Shown: positions 15,117-22,755 of the stretch, piece by piece | Layout of the letters: each line of letters starts with the position of its first letter | Position numbering within the stretch: position 1 is the stretch's first letter | Origin: a virus | Length of the DNA stretch: 44,521 nucleotides | IMG/VR virus record: IMGVR_UViG_3300028595_000023 | Span: 1 to 44,521 of that record | Reading direction: 5' to 3' (one strand) | Notes under the pieces: generated by a model | Seen by the model: only the letters and a program-made list of their open reading frames with translations | Database searches by the model: none | What the model was told of the DNA's origin: nothing | Translations under genes and position numbers: made by a program

Positions 15117-15187
15117 GGTGACAACGAAAGGAGTGTCGCTTTCAGCCTCTTTTTTTAAGATAATAATTGTTGATTTTTATTGTCACC
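15117..15187 (-). promoter_or_regulatory. structured leader of the recombination operon
   Basis: Directly after the -10 box, leftward RNA begins near GGTGACAA (plus 15180-15187), which can pair with TTGTCACC (plus 15117-15124) 55 bases later. AGGCT and AGCCT elements inside and beyond can form further stems, ending near the AAGGAGG site. The leader is about 120 bases, long for this compact genome. Confidence 0.45.
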
Positions 15188-15195
15188 TTGAATGA

Positions 15196-15224
15196 ATTAT
15201 AGTTTAATTTATTTAATATGTAAA
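15196..15224 (-). promoter_or_regulatory. strong sigma-70-type promoter for the recombination operon
   Basis: Leftward TTTACA (15219-15224), 17-base spacer, TATAAT (15196-15201): the best promoter match in the window. Eight bases later is GGTGACAA, as at the early promoter at 1288. It would drive 15068 to 10760. Confidence 0.75.
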
Positions 15225-15238
15225 CATATATTTTTAGG

Positions 15239-15269
15239 TAGGGTATAGAGAGAACGGCTCTATACCCTA
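15239..15269. other. perfect 12-bp hairpin
   Basis: TAGGGTATAGAG (15239-15250) and CTCTATACCCTA (15258-15269) pair perfectly across a 7-base loop. It lies between the end of the late genes and the recombination promoter. No T-tract follows on either strand, so it is either an atypical terminator that insulates the promoter or a protein-binding palindrome. Confidence 0.6.
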
Positions 15270-15293
15270 TAGAAAAAGGAGGACTTTCTTACG

Positions 15294-15641
15294 TCACTTT
15301 AGTTCCTTAATTTCTTTTATTATTTCTTTTTTCACAGCATCTATTATAATATCGTCAAAGTTTCCTTTAATTGTTTTTTTAAGTCCATCACATAATGTTT
15401 CAATCATTTTTATAGACTCTTCCGTATTTAAGCCTTTTATTGATTCATAGAGAAACTTTTTAACATCTGTTTTAATTTCTTTGCTTGGTATTAAATTGAC
15501 CAACCCCTCAACATTATGCACACCTATCTTTATTATAGAAGATATAACCCTGCTTATTATTGGACCAATTACAATACCTAGAAAAAGCACAACAACGTAA
15601 GATCCAGCACCACCAATTATTTGTTTTATTAGTTCATCCAT
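15294..15641 (-). CDS. membrane protein, candidate holin
   Basis: 115 residues. One clear transmembrane segment (about 12-37, SYVVVLFLGIVIGPIISRVI) and a charged, helical C-terminus rich in Lys. GGAG upstream. It is the last gene of the late run, where lysis genes often lie, and its size fits class III-like holins, but no endolysin is adjacent. Confidence 0.5.
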   Translation of the reverse strand: MDELIKQIIGGAGSYVVVLFLGIVIGPIISRVISSIIKIGVHNVEGLVNLIPSKEIKTDVKKFLYESIKGLNTEESIKMIETLCDGLKKTIKGNFDDIIIDAVKKEIIKEIKELK

Positions 15642-15653
15642 TTATATTCTCCT

Positions 15654-16265
15654 TTATAGGTTTATCTCTACACCAATAGATCCAGCTTGATAAAATCCAT
15701 TATAACTTTCCCTAAAATCTTTATATATAACATTAATGTTTTTATTTAGTTTGTAACTTAACTTAGTCTCAATATTCCACGTGTATCCTAAATGAAATGC
15801 AATTAAATTCCATCCAAATTTATTATAATATCCTTTAAACTTATGTCTCCAAGAAACAACCGTTCCATTTACCTTACTATCTTCTATCAGAGCAACACTA
15901 AACTTATGCCTGAATGGGAAATGTAATACATTATCGTTTAATAGCGCAGCAATCCCAACACCAGTTCTAACAGATTTCATATCATTAATTTCATTCCTAC
16001 TATATCCAATAAACATAAAAGGGCTTAATCCATTAGTCGTCATCCAATCAGCCCCCATGTAAAAATCGTCTTTATTCTTATTTCCCATAAGAGTATTTGA
16101 GTATCTAATACTATACTCATTATCTTCATCTAAAAAAGTATATGAAGCACCAGCATTTCTAAAATAACTCGTACCATCAGAAAAAGAACTATAATCTATT
16201 TTTAAATTATAACCCCACGTAAAAGATATTAATAAAACCGCTAATAATTTAATTATTGTTCTCAT
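15654..16265 (-). CDS. predicted outer-membrane beta-barrel protein with signal peptide
   Basis: 203 residues from the ATG at 16265, which has GGAGG upstream (an earlier in-frame start at 16340 covers the tiny gene before it). Signal peptide RTIIKLLAVLLISFTWG, then alternating hydrophobic/polar strands ending with a characteristic C-terminal strand (SIGVEINL). That pattern is typical of a small outer-membrane barrel. Such proteins are rare in phages; receptor masking, superinfection exclusion or envelope disruption are possible roles. Confidence 0.65.
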   Translation of the reverse strand: MRTIIKLLAVLLISFTWGYNLKIDYSSFSDGTSYFRNAGASYTFLDEDNEYSIRYSNTLMGNKNKDDFYMGADWMTTNGLSPFMFIGYSRNEINDMKSVRTGVGIAALLNDNVLHFPFRHKFSVALIEDSKVNGTVVSWRHKFKGYYNKFGWNLIAFHLGYTWNIETKLSYKLNKNINVIYKDFRESYNGFYQAGSIGVEINL

Positions 16266-16284
16266 AATAAGTCCTCCAAGTAAT

Positions 16285-16347
16285 CTATTTTTTCTTTCTA
16301 CGACTTTTATTTTTAGTCTTTTTATATCCTTTAGATCCACATGGCAT
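16285..16347 (-). CDS. tiny basic protein (20 residues)
   Basis: MPCGSKGYKK followed by Lys/Arg-rich residues. Although very short, it has a near-perfect ribosome site (GGAGGTGA) and sits exactly between the ejection-protein stop and the barrel gene. Similar tiny MPCG-type basic proteins follow ejection genes in other podoviruses, from memory. Probably a nucleic-acid-binding or virion peptide. Confidence 0.6.
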   Translation of the reverse strand: MPCGSKGYKKTKNKSRRKKK

Positions 16348-16348
16348 A

Positions 16349-18517
16349 TTATTCACCTCCCTGTTTTGTAAGATCGCTATGTTTTTCATCTCGAATCATC
16401 ATATCTGACAATTTATTAAAAAAACCTATAACAGATTTCTCAGCACCATATCTAATCGACGGCTCTAGCCCACCAAGTTTTCTAACTGTTAAGCTTTTTA
16501 TAGCACCCATCCCTTTCAACGCTGTATCTATTGACATTCCTCCATATTTTTTAAAAGCAAGCATCAACATCCCAAGATTTAAAGCACCCCTAACAGGTGG
16601 TATCATTCTTCCTAAGTCATTCGCCATTATATTTGTACCAATAATACTAATATCTCCGTGATCTAATATTTTCTTTTCTAACTCCCTGCCCTCCTCCACA
16701 AATTTCCATAATACATCATTTTTTACTCTTTCTAATTTCCCCTTAGCTTTAGTTAAAGACTCTATAACTGGTGATATTTCTTTCATTACTTCTTTTTTAA
16801 CTCCTGTTCTAATAGATTCTGCTTTTAAAGATTCAAAGGTTTTTTTAGCCTTACTAAATACATTTTTATTATATAGAGAATTAGAAATTTCACCCATTTG
16901 ATTCATTATGTCATCAGCTGCCAAATCCATTCCGTTATCCCTTAAATACTGTACCTCTGTAAGGATACCTCTTATCTTATCATTTGCTAATAAGAATGAT
17001 TTATCTGTTATATCCTGACCCTCTTTTATACCTGCTTCAAGCTGAGACATAACTCCTTTGATTCCTTTTCTTTGTCTAAATAAAGTGTTTTCTACTTTTC
17101 CTAAAAGAGAATCGAGATTCTTTTCCATCCCAAGCATTTTCCCCCATTTACTACCTAGTTTTCCATATTCTCCACCAACCGACTCATCTACACGACTTAT
17201 CAAACTGTTTGCGATATCATCCAATGCAAAAGCAAATTCTTGATTAGATGCTTTTGACTTCATTGAACTAGCAAAATCCCTAAAAGCTTGTTTTATAAAA
17301 TGAACATCTCTTAATTCTAATTTCGTGCCAACATTTCTCTTTCTCTGTATTTTACTTAATATTGGAACTAATTCTTTTTTTGTTGTCCCTGATAATTCAG
17401 GCATTATTGATTTTATAAAACTAGTTAATTTTGATTTTGCGGAATTTCCAGACGTAGAAAGTATCCCCATTGACCCTAATGCATTATCCAATATATCGCC
17501 AACCTCTATTAATGTATCGCCAGTCTTAGTTTTTAATATATTATTATATTCCTCACTTAACGCTGACCTAACGTCATCAGTCCCCTTAACTATTGTGTCT
17601 GAAAAATTAGCCATTTTCTTTCCAATATCTTCTTTAATTAAATCCAATGACTCACTTGCCTTTTCAAGATTTTTAGAGTTTTGAGTAATCTTATTTTTAA
17701 CTTTTTTTTCTATTAAATCATTAGCAGAACTTTTTGCACTTTCTATTTTATCCTTAAGTCTATAAACTGCTAACTGAGTCCTTCTCTGAAGATCTTGTTT
17801 CTTTAAAATTAGTCCTTGCTGTGCTTTTTTAGCAAGTTCAGATTGAATATATGGATCAGCTAGTTTTCTAGCTTTTTTTCCAACCGCGGAAACTCCTTTT
17901 TTTAGATATGGTGCAGCTTTCTCAACCCCCTTCCCAGTTAAAAAAGTACCAGCCCCAGTTATTAGCCCTTTGCTTGCAGCATCTTCTATTTCTTCGCCTT
18001 TCGCTAATTCTTCACCGATCTTAGATATTCCAGCTATTGTTGACATCGCTTTCAAACCACCGCCAGTTAAAAATGGAGCAGCATGAAATACTTGCCTTAA
18101 TGATTCTTTTGTATGACTCTGCAACTTTGACATTAAAATCTCTGCTTCTGATAGTCCGCTATCTCTTAATTTATTTTCATAAATAAAATTTTCTCTCACC
18201 TGCTCAGGTAGCGGCATTTCTCCTGTTATAAATCTTTTAGGAGTAGTAATAAAAGACCCAATTCTTTGAATAGGATCTTTTCTCATTCTTGACACAACTT
18301 GTTCTTGCTCTGGAGTTAATGCGTCTTTTTTTTCATAACCAGTATAACTATCTCCATCAAATATGCTTGGTTTCTCAACCTCTTTTTTTTCTTGCTTATA
18401 TCCAATTATTGTATTTATTTCATTCTGTATTTTTTCTGGCTGAGATTGATAAAATTTCTGGAAATCCTCTTTACTCATACTTTTTAACTTGCTTGAGAAA
18501 TCTTGGAAGCTAGCCAT
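16349..18517 (-). CDS. putative DNA ejection protein (P22 gp16/gp20-like position)
   Basis: 722 residues, largely helical. N-terminal FQDFSSKLKSMSKEDFQKF, then a Gly/Ala-rich stretch around 150-200 that could insert in membrane, long charged helices and a hydrophobic segment near 660 (GALNLGMLMLAF). Last and largest of three proteins after the hub genes, matching P22 order 7-20-16. Such proteins leave the virion to form a channel across the envelope. Confidence 0.65.
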   Translation of the reverse strand: MASFQDFSSKLKSMSKEDFQKFYQSQPEKIQNEINTIIGYKQEKKEVEKPSIFDGDSYTGYEKKDALTPEQEQVVSRMRKDPIQRIGSFITTPKRFITGEMPLPEQVRENFIYENKLRDSGLSEAEILMSKLQSHTKESLRQVFHAAPFLTGGGLKAMSTIAGISKIGEELAKGEEIEDAASKGLITGAGTFLTGKGVEKAAPYLKKGVSAVGKKARKLADPYIQSELAKKAQQGLILKKQDLQRRTQLAVYRLKDKIESAKSSANDLIEKKVKNKITQNSKNLEKASESLDLIKEDIGKKMANFSDTIVKGTDDVRSALSEEYNNILKTKTGDTLIEVGDILDNALGSMGILSTSGNSAKSKLTSFIKSIMPELSGTTKKELVPILSKIQRKRNVGTKLELRDVHFIKQAFRDFASSMKSKASNQEFAFALDDIANSLISRVDESVGGEYGKLGSKWGKMLGMEKNLDSLLGKVENTLFRQRKGIKGVMSQLEAGIKEGQDITDKSFLLANDKIRGILTEVQYLRDNGMDLAADDIMNQMGEISNSLYNKNVFSKAKKTFESLKAESIRTGVKKEVMKEISPVIESLTKAKGKLERVKNDVLWKFVEEGRELEKKILDHGDISIIGTNIMANDLGRMIPPVRGALNLGMLMLAFKKYGGMSIDTALKGMGAIKSLTVRKLGGLEPSIRYGAEKSVIGFFNKLSDMMIRDEKHSDLTKQGGE

Positions 18518-18519
18518 CT

Positions 18520-19815
18520 TTATTTTCCTCCAGACTGAAAGCTTTCAAAAGCTTTCATTAGATCATCACTAACAACTTGACTAGATGAATCATCTTTAAG
18601 ACCATATTTTTTCGCAATACTTGGTAGTCTCTCTATTTCAGATTCAGGATCAATCTCTAACTCTAACGTTGATAAAAATAACTCTTTAAGCATCTTCATT
18701 TTCTTAATAGCTGTATCCGGATCATTAAACCAGCCAGGAGTAAATAAGGAATCATAAAACTTAACCTCTTCTTTATTTAAAGCAGCTCCAGTTCTAATCC
18801 TTGTTAATATGTCCTCCGCATTTCTAATTGCTGTATTAAATATTGCAGCATCTCCACGACCTAATTTCTTCTCAATCCAGTCTCTATATATATATCGATC
18901 ATCCTCTATCATATTAAGTGCTTGATCTATTGAGTTCAATCCTTGTTTTGCTTTTTGATATTCTGGAGACCTAACTGCTGCCCTATATTCTTGCCTAAGC
19001 TTCTTTTGCTCTTTGATATCTTCTTTTACTTGCGTTTCTGCTGGTATCTGTTTTTCTGCTCTAGGCGGAACTGTTACAGTAATAGCATCATCACCATATC
19101 CTATCTCTACCGTTTTAGGTTTTTGTGTTACATCTGCTTCCTTTAGAGCCATTGATAGCTGTCTCTGCATCATCCTGGTATCTCTTTCTTGAACTTGCTG
19201 AGTTGTTTCAAAAAACACATCAGGAGATTTCCCCGATTTAGTTAGATCGTATATTTCTTGCTTAGTTCTGCCTTCCAATTTCTCCCCTATTATATTCCCT
19301 TTATCATCATATCTATTAGCTCTATATACGTGTATATCATCCCCATTTGCCGAAGTCCCGATTTTCAAACCTTCTGGAACTTTAGCCATCATTTCGCTAT
19401 ATTGAGGATATGCTTCCGCAATATTCTCAAAAAACTCATTTATTTGTTTAGTATCGCCTCTCTTGACCATTTGATTAAGCATTGGTTGATTAAGTTTATA
19501 AAAATTCAAAAACTCCTGTTGCTTCTTTTCTTCTTCTAACTTTAGTTTTTGTTGCTCTAATACTTGTTGTTCTTTCATCTTTTGTTGCTCTAATACTTGT
19601 TGTTGATAAACATTACCATAAGCAGTCTGCGGAGATATTCTAGCCATTACTGGTGTTAATTGAGTCATTTGCTGCTGAGGTGTCATACCTTGTTTCCCTA
19701 GGATATCAACCATCTTCTTTGCAGCACCTATTTTCTGTATATTTTCTAATACTTGTTGTTGAGATGCTAGGTTTTGCCAGTAATCACCTCGTCCTTGACC
19801 TAATAATCCAGCCAT
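18520..19815 (-). CDS. putative internal virion/ejection protein
   Basis: 431 residues. The N-terminal third is Gln-rich coiled coil with repeats of EQQKLK and QQQVLEQQ; the rest is helical and charged. GGAG upstream. Position between the gp7-like and the large ejection-like genes suggests the gp20 role. Sequence family not recognised. Confidence 0.6.
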   Translation of the reverse strand: MAGLLGQGRGDYWQNLASQQQVLENIQKIGAAKKMVDILGKQGMTPQQQMTQLTPVMARISPQTAYGNVYQQQVLEQQKMKEQQVLEQQKLKLEEEKKQQEFLNFYKLNQPMLNQMVKRGDTKQINEFFENIAEAYPQYSEMMAKVPEGLKIGTSANGDDIHVYRANRYDDKGNIIGEKLEGRTKQEIYDLTKSGKSPDVFFETTQQVQERDTRMMQRQLSMALKEADVTQKPKTVEIGYGDDAITVTVPPRAEKQIPAETQVKEDIKEQKKLRQEYRAAVRSPEYQKAKQGLNSIDQALNMIEDDRYIYRDWIEKKLGRGDAAIFNTAIRNAEDILTRIRTGAALNKEEVKFYDSLFTPGWFNDPDTAIKKMKMLKELFLSTLELEIDPESEIERLPSIAKKYGLKDDSSSQVVSDDLMKAFESFQSGGK

Positions 19816-19834
19816 TAAAATCTCCTTTCATTAT

Positions 19835-20647
19835 TTAAAAATAATTCATACCAGTACCTATAGTACCCAATATTCCACCATAATCAGGCTGTCCATAATA
19901 TGATTGTTGAGCCTGTCTCTCTCCAAGTCCAGTATATGCACTAGCTATCGGTGAAGCATATTGACCTAACAAACCAGCTTGTGTTTGCCCTAAACCAGTT
20001 GCCAAATTAGCTAAGTTAGAATATCCCTGCCCCATAGCACCGCCAAGTCCAGTTTGAAGACCAGCCATTTGACCAGCTTGTCCAGTGTATAGATTTGCTA
20101 GGTTTCCAGTAGCACCATAACCTAAATTTATAAGCGGCATTAATGCACTTTGTTGTCTCTGAACTAAACCAGGAAGTAATGCAGCTTGTAATTCTGCTTG
20201 AGCTGATGGTGATGCACTCATTCCACCAGCAGATAATTGTTGCATTCCAAGATTCAGTTGCCTTTGATATGCTGGATCAGTTTCTAATGGAACCGCCCCA
20301 GTGGCTATATCAGTGTATTGTTGCAATGGAGAAATGCCAGTTTGAGCATATGGACTATAACCAGATATAGCTTGTTGATATCCAGTTGTAATATCTTGCA
20401 TTCCTCTCTTGTAATAATCCTCAAGAGACTTCATTCCTTCGCCAAGAAAGTCTTCTGCTCTACCATATTGTTCACCAGTAACATTAAGACCCATCTGCTG
20501 TGCACCTTTTAAATAATCAATAGCTGATTGCTGACCACTAGCTGCCTTACCATAGGCATCCCCTTTATCACTAGCACCCATTACATCAGATAATACTTTA
20601 CCACCAGTCGTTAATAAACTTGCAAAACTTACGGGATCTATTGGCAT
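19835..20647 (-). CDS. putative DNA transfer protein (P22 gp7-like)
   Basis: 270 residues, rich in Gly, Ala, Gln and Tyr: repeats such as GYGATGNLANLYTGQAGQMAGLQTGLGGAMG. The opening SFASLLTTGGKVLSDVMGA and its position as first ejection gene are typical of gp7-type DNA transfer proteins. In P22 this protein is ejected with the DNA. Overlaps the end of the acetyltransferase-like gene's spacer by one base. Confidence 0.65.
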   Translation of the reverse strand: MPIDPVSFASLLTTGGKVLSDVMGASDKGDAYGKAASGQQSAIDYLKGAQQMGLNVTGEQYGRAEDFLGEGMKSLEDYYKRGMQDITTGYQQAISGYSPYAQTGISPLQQYTDIATGAVPLETDPAYQRQLNLGMQQLSAGGMSASPSAQAELQAALLPGLVQRQQSALMPLINLGYGATGNLANLYTGQAGQMAGLQTGLGGAMGQGYSNLANLATGLGQTQAGLLGQYASPIASAYTGLGERQAQQSYYGQPDYGGILGTIGTGMNYF

Positions 20648-21103
20648 TTATCTCAACTCCTTTGCGTATGATTTTTCTATATAATTAAACCCTTCTCTTT
20701 CAAGCATTTTACCCATAGAATTTTTTATGTTTGCACCAATACAGAAAACTTTACACTTCTTTCTTTTAGCCCAATCATCCATATGCTTTAACAAAGCCCA
20801 CTGAACTATTATTCTTTTTTTCTTAGATAATTCAGGATCACTATGCCAAATAAACTCATAAGCCCACATTTCTCTTAAATTACATATATTAGAAACGATA
20901 GAAATTCCAGCAATTCCATATATTTCTTTTTTTTCCTCAAGAATAAAAACTTCCTTTTCTCTATTCCCAATAACACCAGCTAGAATTATTTCAACACTAT
21001 TTCTGTCAAAACCTTGCTTTTCTTTTGGCATCTCTGTTACACATTTCTCTAAAAAATTTATGACATTAAAAATATCTTTACCATCTAGTTCACGTATTTT
21101 CAT
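20648..21103 (-). CDS. GNAT-family acetyltransferase-like protein
   Basis: 151 residues from the ATG at 21103 (AGAGG upstream; the ATG 33 bases earlier lies in the previous gene without a site). Fold pattern: KIRELDGKDIFNVINFLEKC, a central strand IYGIAGISIVSN, and the acetyl-CoA region KKKRIIVQWALLKHM, ending with MLEREGFNYIEKSY. Placed between hub and ejection genes, where GNAT proteins occur in some podoviruses; target unknown, possibly virion proteins or host factors. Confidence 0.7.
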   Translation of the reverse strand: MKIRELDGKDIFNVINFLEKCVTEMPKEKQGFDRNSVEIILAGVIGNREKEVFILEEKKEIYGIAGISIVSNICNLREMWAYEFIWHSDPELSKKKRIIVQWALLKHMDDWAKRKKCKVFCIGANIKNSMGKMLEREGFNYIEKSYAKELR

Positions 21104-21299
21104 ATCCAGCCTCTCGCATCTCCTGAAGCAATTCATTAATTACTTTTTGCTGATTAGATATTATTCTGAATAAATAAGCAAGGTTTTCATCAATAGTTGA
21201 GTCACCAGTTATTTGAATTGGAGTTTCATTATCTATTGCACTCCAATCTCCTGATTGCTCTATCTTAAATGTCCTTTTTGGTATTGCTATAGCTCTCAT
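21090..21299 (-). CDS. small structural protein after the hub gene
   Basis: 69 residues. N-terminal RAIAIPKRTFKIEQSGDW, C-terminal heptad-like helix (NLAYLFRIISNQQKVINELLQ). It directly follows the gp10-like gene and overlaps the next start by 14 bases. Position is that of the P22 needle gene, but it is far shorter; may be a tail plug or assembly factor. Confidence 0.5.
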   Translation of the reverse strand: MRAIAIPKRTFKIEQSGDWSAIDNETPIQITGDSTIDENLAYLFRIISNQQKVINELLQEMREAGYENT

Positions 21300-22754
21300 C
21301 TAATAACTCCTACTAGTCTCACGAGCGTCTTCCCAAAACCCATTAAATACAATGTTTGCATTATCACCAAAAACAATCCTGTAAGTCCTAGTTTTATAAT
21401 AACCCATCGGCATTAATGGTCCAAACTTTTCTCTTTTACCAATAGCCCCTAAATCTAATTCGACATCATTTCCAAATATCTCAGTATCATTATCAGACCA
21501 TGATATATATGCTTTAGGCGCACTATATTTATCGTCAGACTTACCCTCTCCACGCTTTATGTCAACAAGAAGCTTCTTACTTACTTTATAGTTTTTTGAT
21601 CCAAGGTCATAGTTTCCAAATAATAATATTGTCTGCATCGCATCATTATTATCTTTGTAATAGTCAGGACTAAACTCATAAACAATACTATCATTTAAGT
21701 CACCCATAACATGGAAACCCCAGTCTTTACAGTAAGCATAAGATGCAGCAAGAAATCTATCATGATCTGTGTTATTCCAATTACCCCATCTATACCAAGC
21801 TTTAGAACCTGTATCATAAACAAATGTTTTATTTTGGTCTGTGAAGCTTATAATCCAATATTGACGACCACCGATTGTTGAAACAAATGTGGCCTCTGCA
21901 TCTCTAATAGGTCCAAGTGAATCAAATTCTTTTTGATATGCTTCTCCAATATAAACAGGAGTATAGCCATTAAGATAAACAGGCTGTCTATCTGAGTTAA
22001 GGAATATTACATTATCATAAAGTATCCCATAAGAATATGGAGAAGCAAGCCCAGTACTTATTATTGTGCCAACTGGAGCAAATGGAATAGTGTCACCCAC
22101 GTTATACCATATCTCAATACTTTCTCTACCGCATACGTAAATTTTATTATTCTTTCCGAACAAAGCGATAACATCATCAGGTATTCTTTGTGCAGCATAA
22201 GTTCTTGATCCGCTTCCTGAATCAAAGTTTGTAGGATCATTAACAACGGATTGCAAAAACTGAGCAGATTTATCAAGATCATTACACAATAAATATGTAT
22301 CTATTTGAGCAATATGGGTACATCTCGAAGGTGCATTATTTCCAGTTAATGTTCCAGCATTTACACCATTAGTCCAATATACAGCACCGCCATTTGCCAT
22401 AAACAATCTAGTCTCTGCATTTACAACATCGTAAACCTCGTCGAATATTACCTTTTGATTGACTATTAAATTAACTCCAATAATCTCATTTACCTCGCTG
22501 AAATCTTTTTTTGGAATTACATAACACTTACCATTAGTAACTGCAATTAGGGATGATATTGAGTCAAACCAGTGCAAATCAATCCTTGCACCCTCGCTTA
22601 AATCTTTAAGTTTTCTTAGCCCTGGTCTTCTCTGTAGAGAAACATTACTTTCTTGATCTACAATCATAATCCCATCTATAATTTCTCTCATAGAGTTAGT
22701 TATAGTGGTTTTATCTATGTTTTTATAAGGAGGTAATATTGGTAATTTTTTCAT
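21300..22754 (-). CDS. tail hub / packaged-DNA stabilisation protein (P22 gp10-like)
   Basis: 484 residues, beta-propeller-like with repeated WxxG and Tyr-rich strands. Opening LPILPPYKNIDKTTITNS and QRRPGLRKL resemble gp10-like proteins, which close the portal after packaging. The order (gp4-like before, short gene and ejection genes after) fits. The match is by general pattern, not by specific conserved residues. Confidence 0.65.
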   Translation of the reverse strand: MKKLPILPPYKNIDKTTITNSMREIIDGIMIVDQESNVSLQRRPGLRKLKDLSEGARIDLHWFDSISSLIAVTNGKCYVIPKKDFSEVNEIIGVNLIVNQKVIFDEVYDVVNAETRLFMANGGAVYWTNGVNAGTLTGNNAPSRCTHIAQIDTYLLCNDLDKSAQFLQSVVNDPTNFDSGSGSRTYAAQRIPDDVIALFGKNNKIYVCGRESIEIWYNVGDTIPFAPVGTIISTGLASPYSYGILYDNVIFLNSDRQPVYLNGYTPVYIGEAYQKEFDSLGPIRDAEATFVSTIGGRQYWIISFTDQNKTFVYDTGSKAWYRWGNWNNTDHDRFLAASYAYCKDWGFHVMGDLNDSIVYEFSPDYYKDNNDAMQTILLFGNYDLGSKNYKVSKKLLVDIKRGEGKSDDKYSAPKAYISWSDNDTEIFGNDVELDLGAIGKREKFGPLMPMGYYKTRTYRIVFGDNANIVFNGFWEDARETSRSY

Positions 22755-22755
22755 T

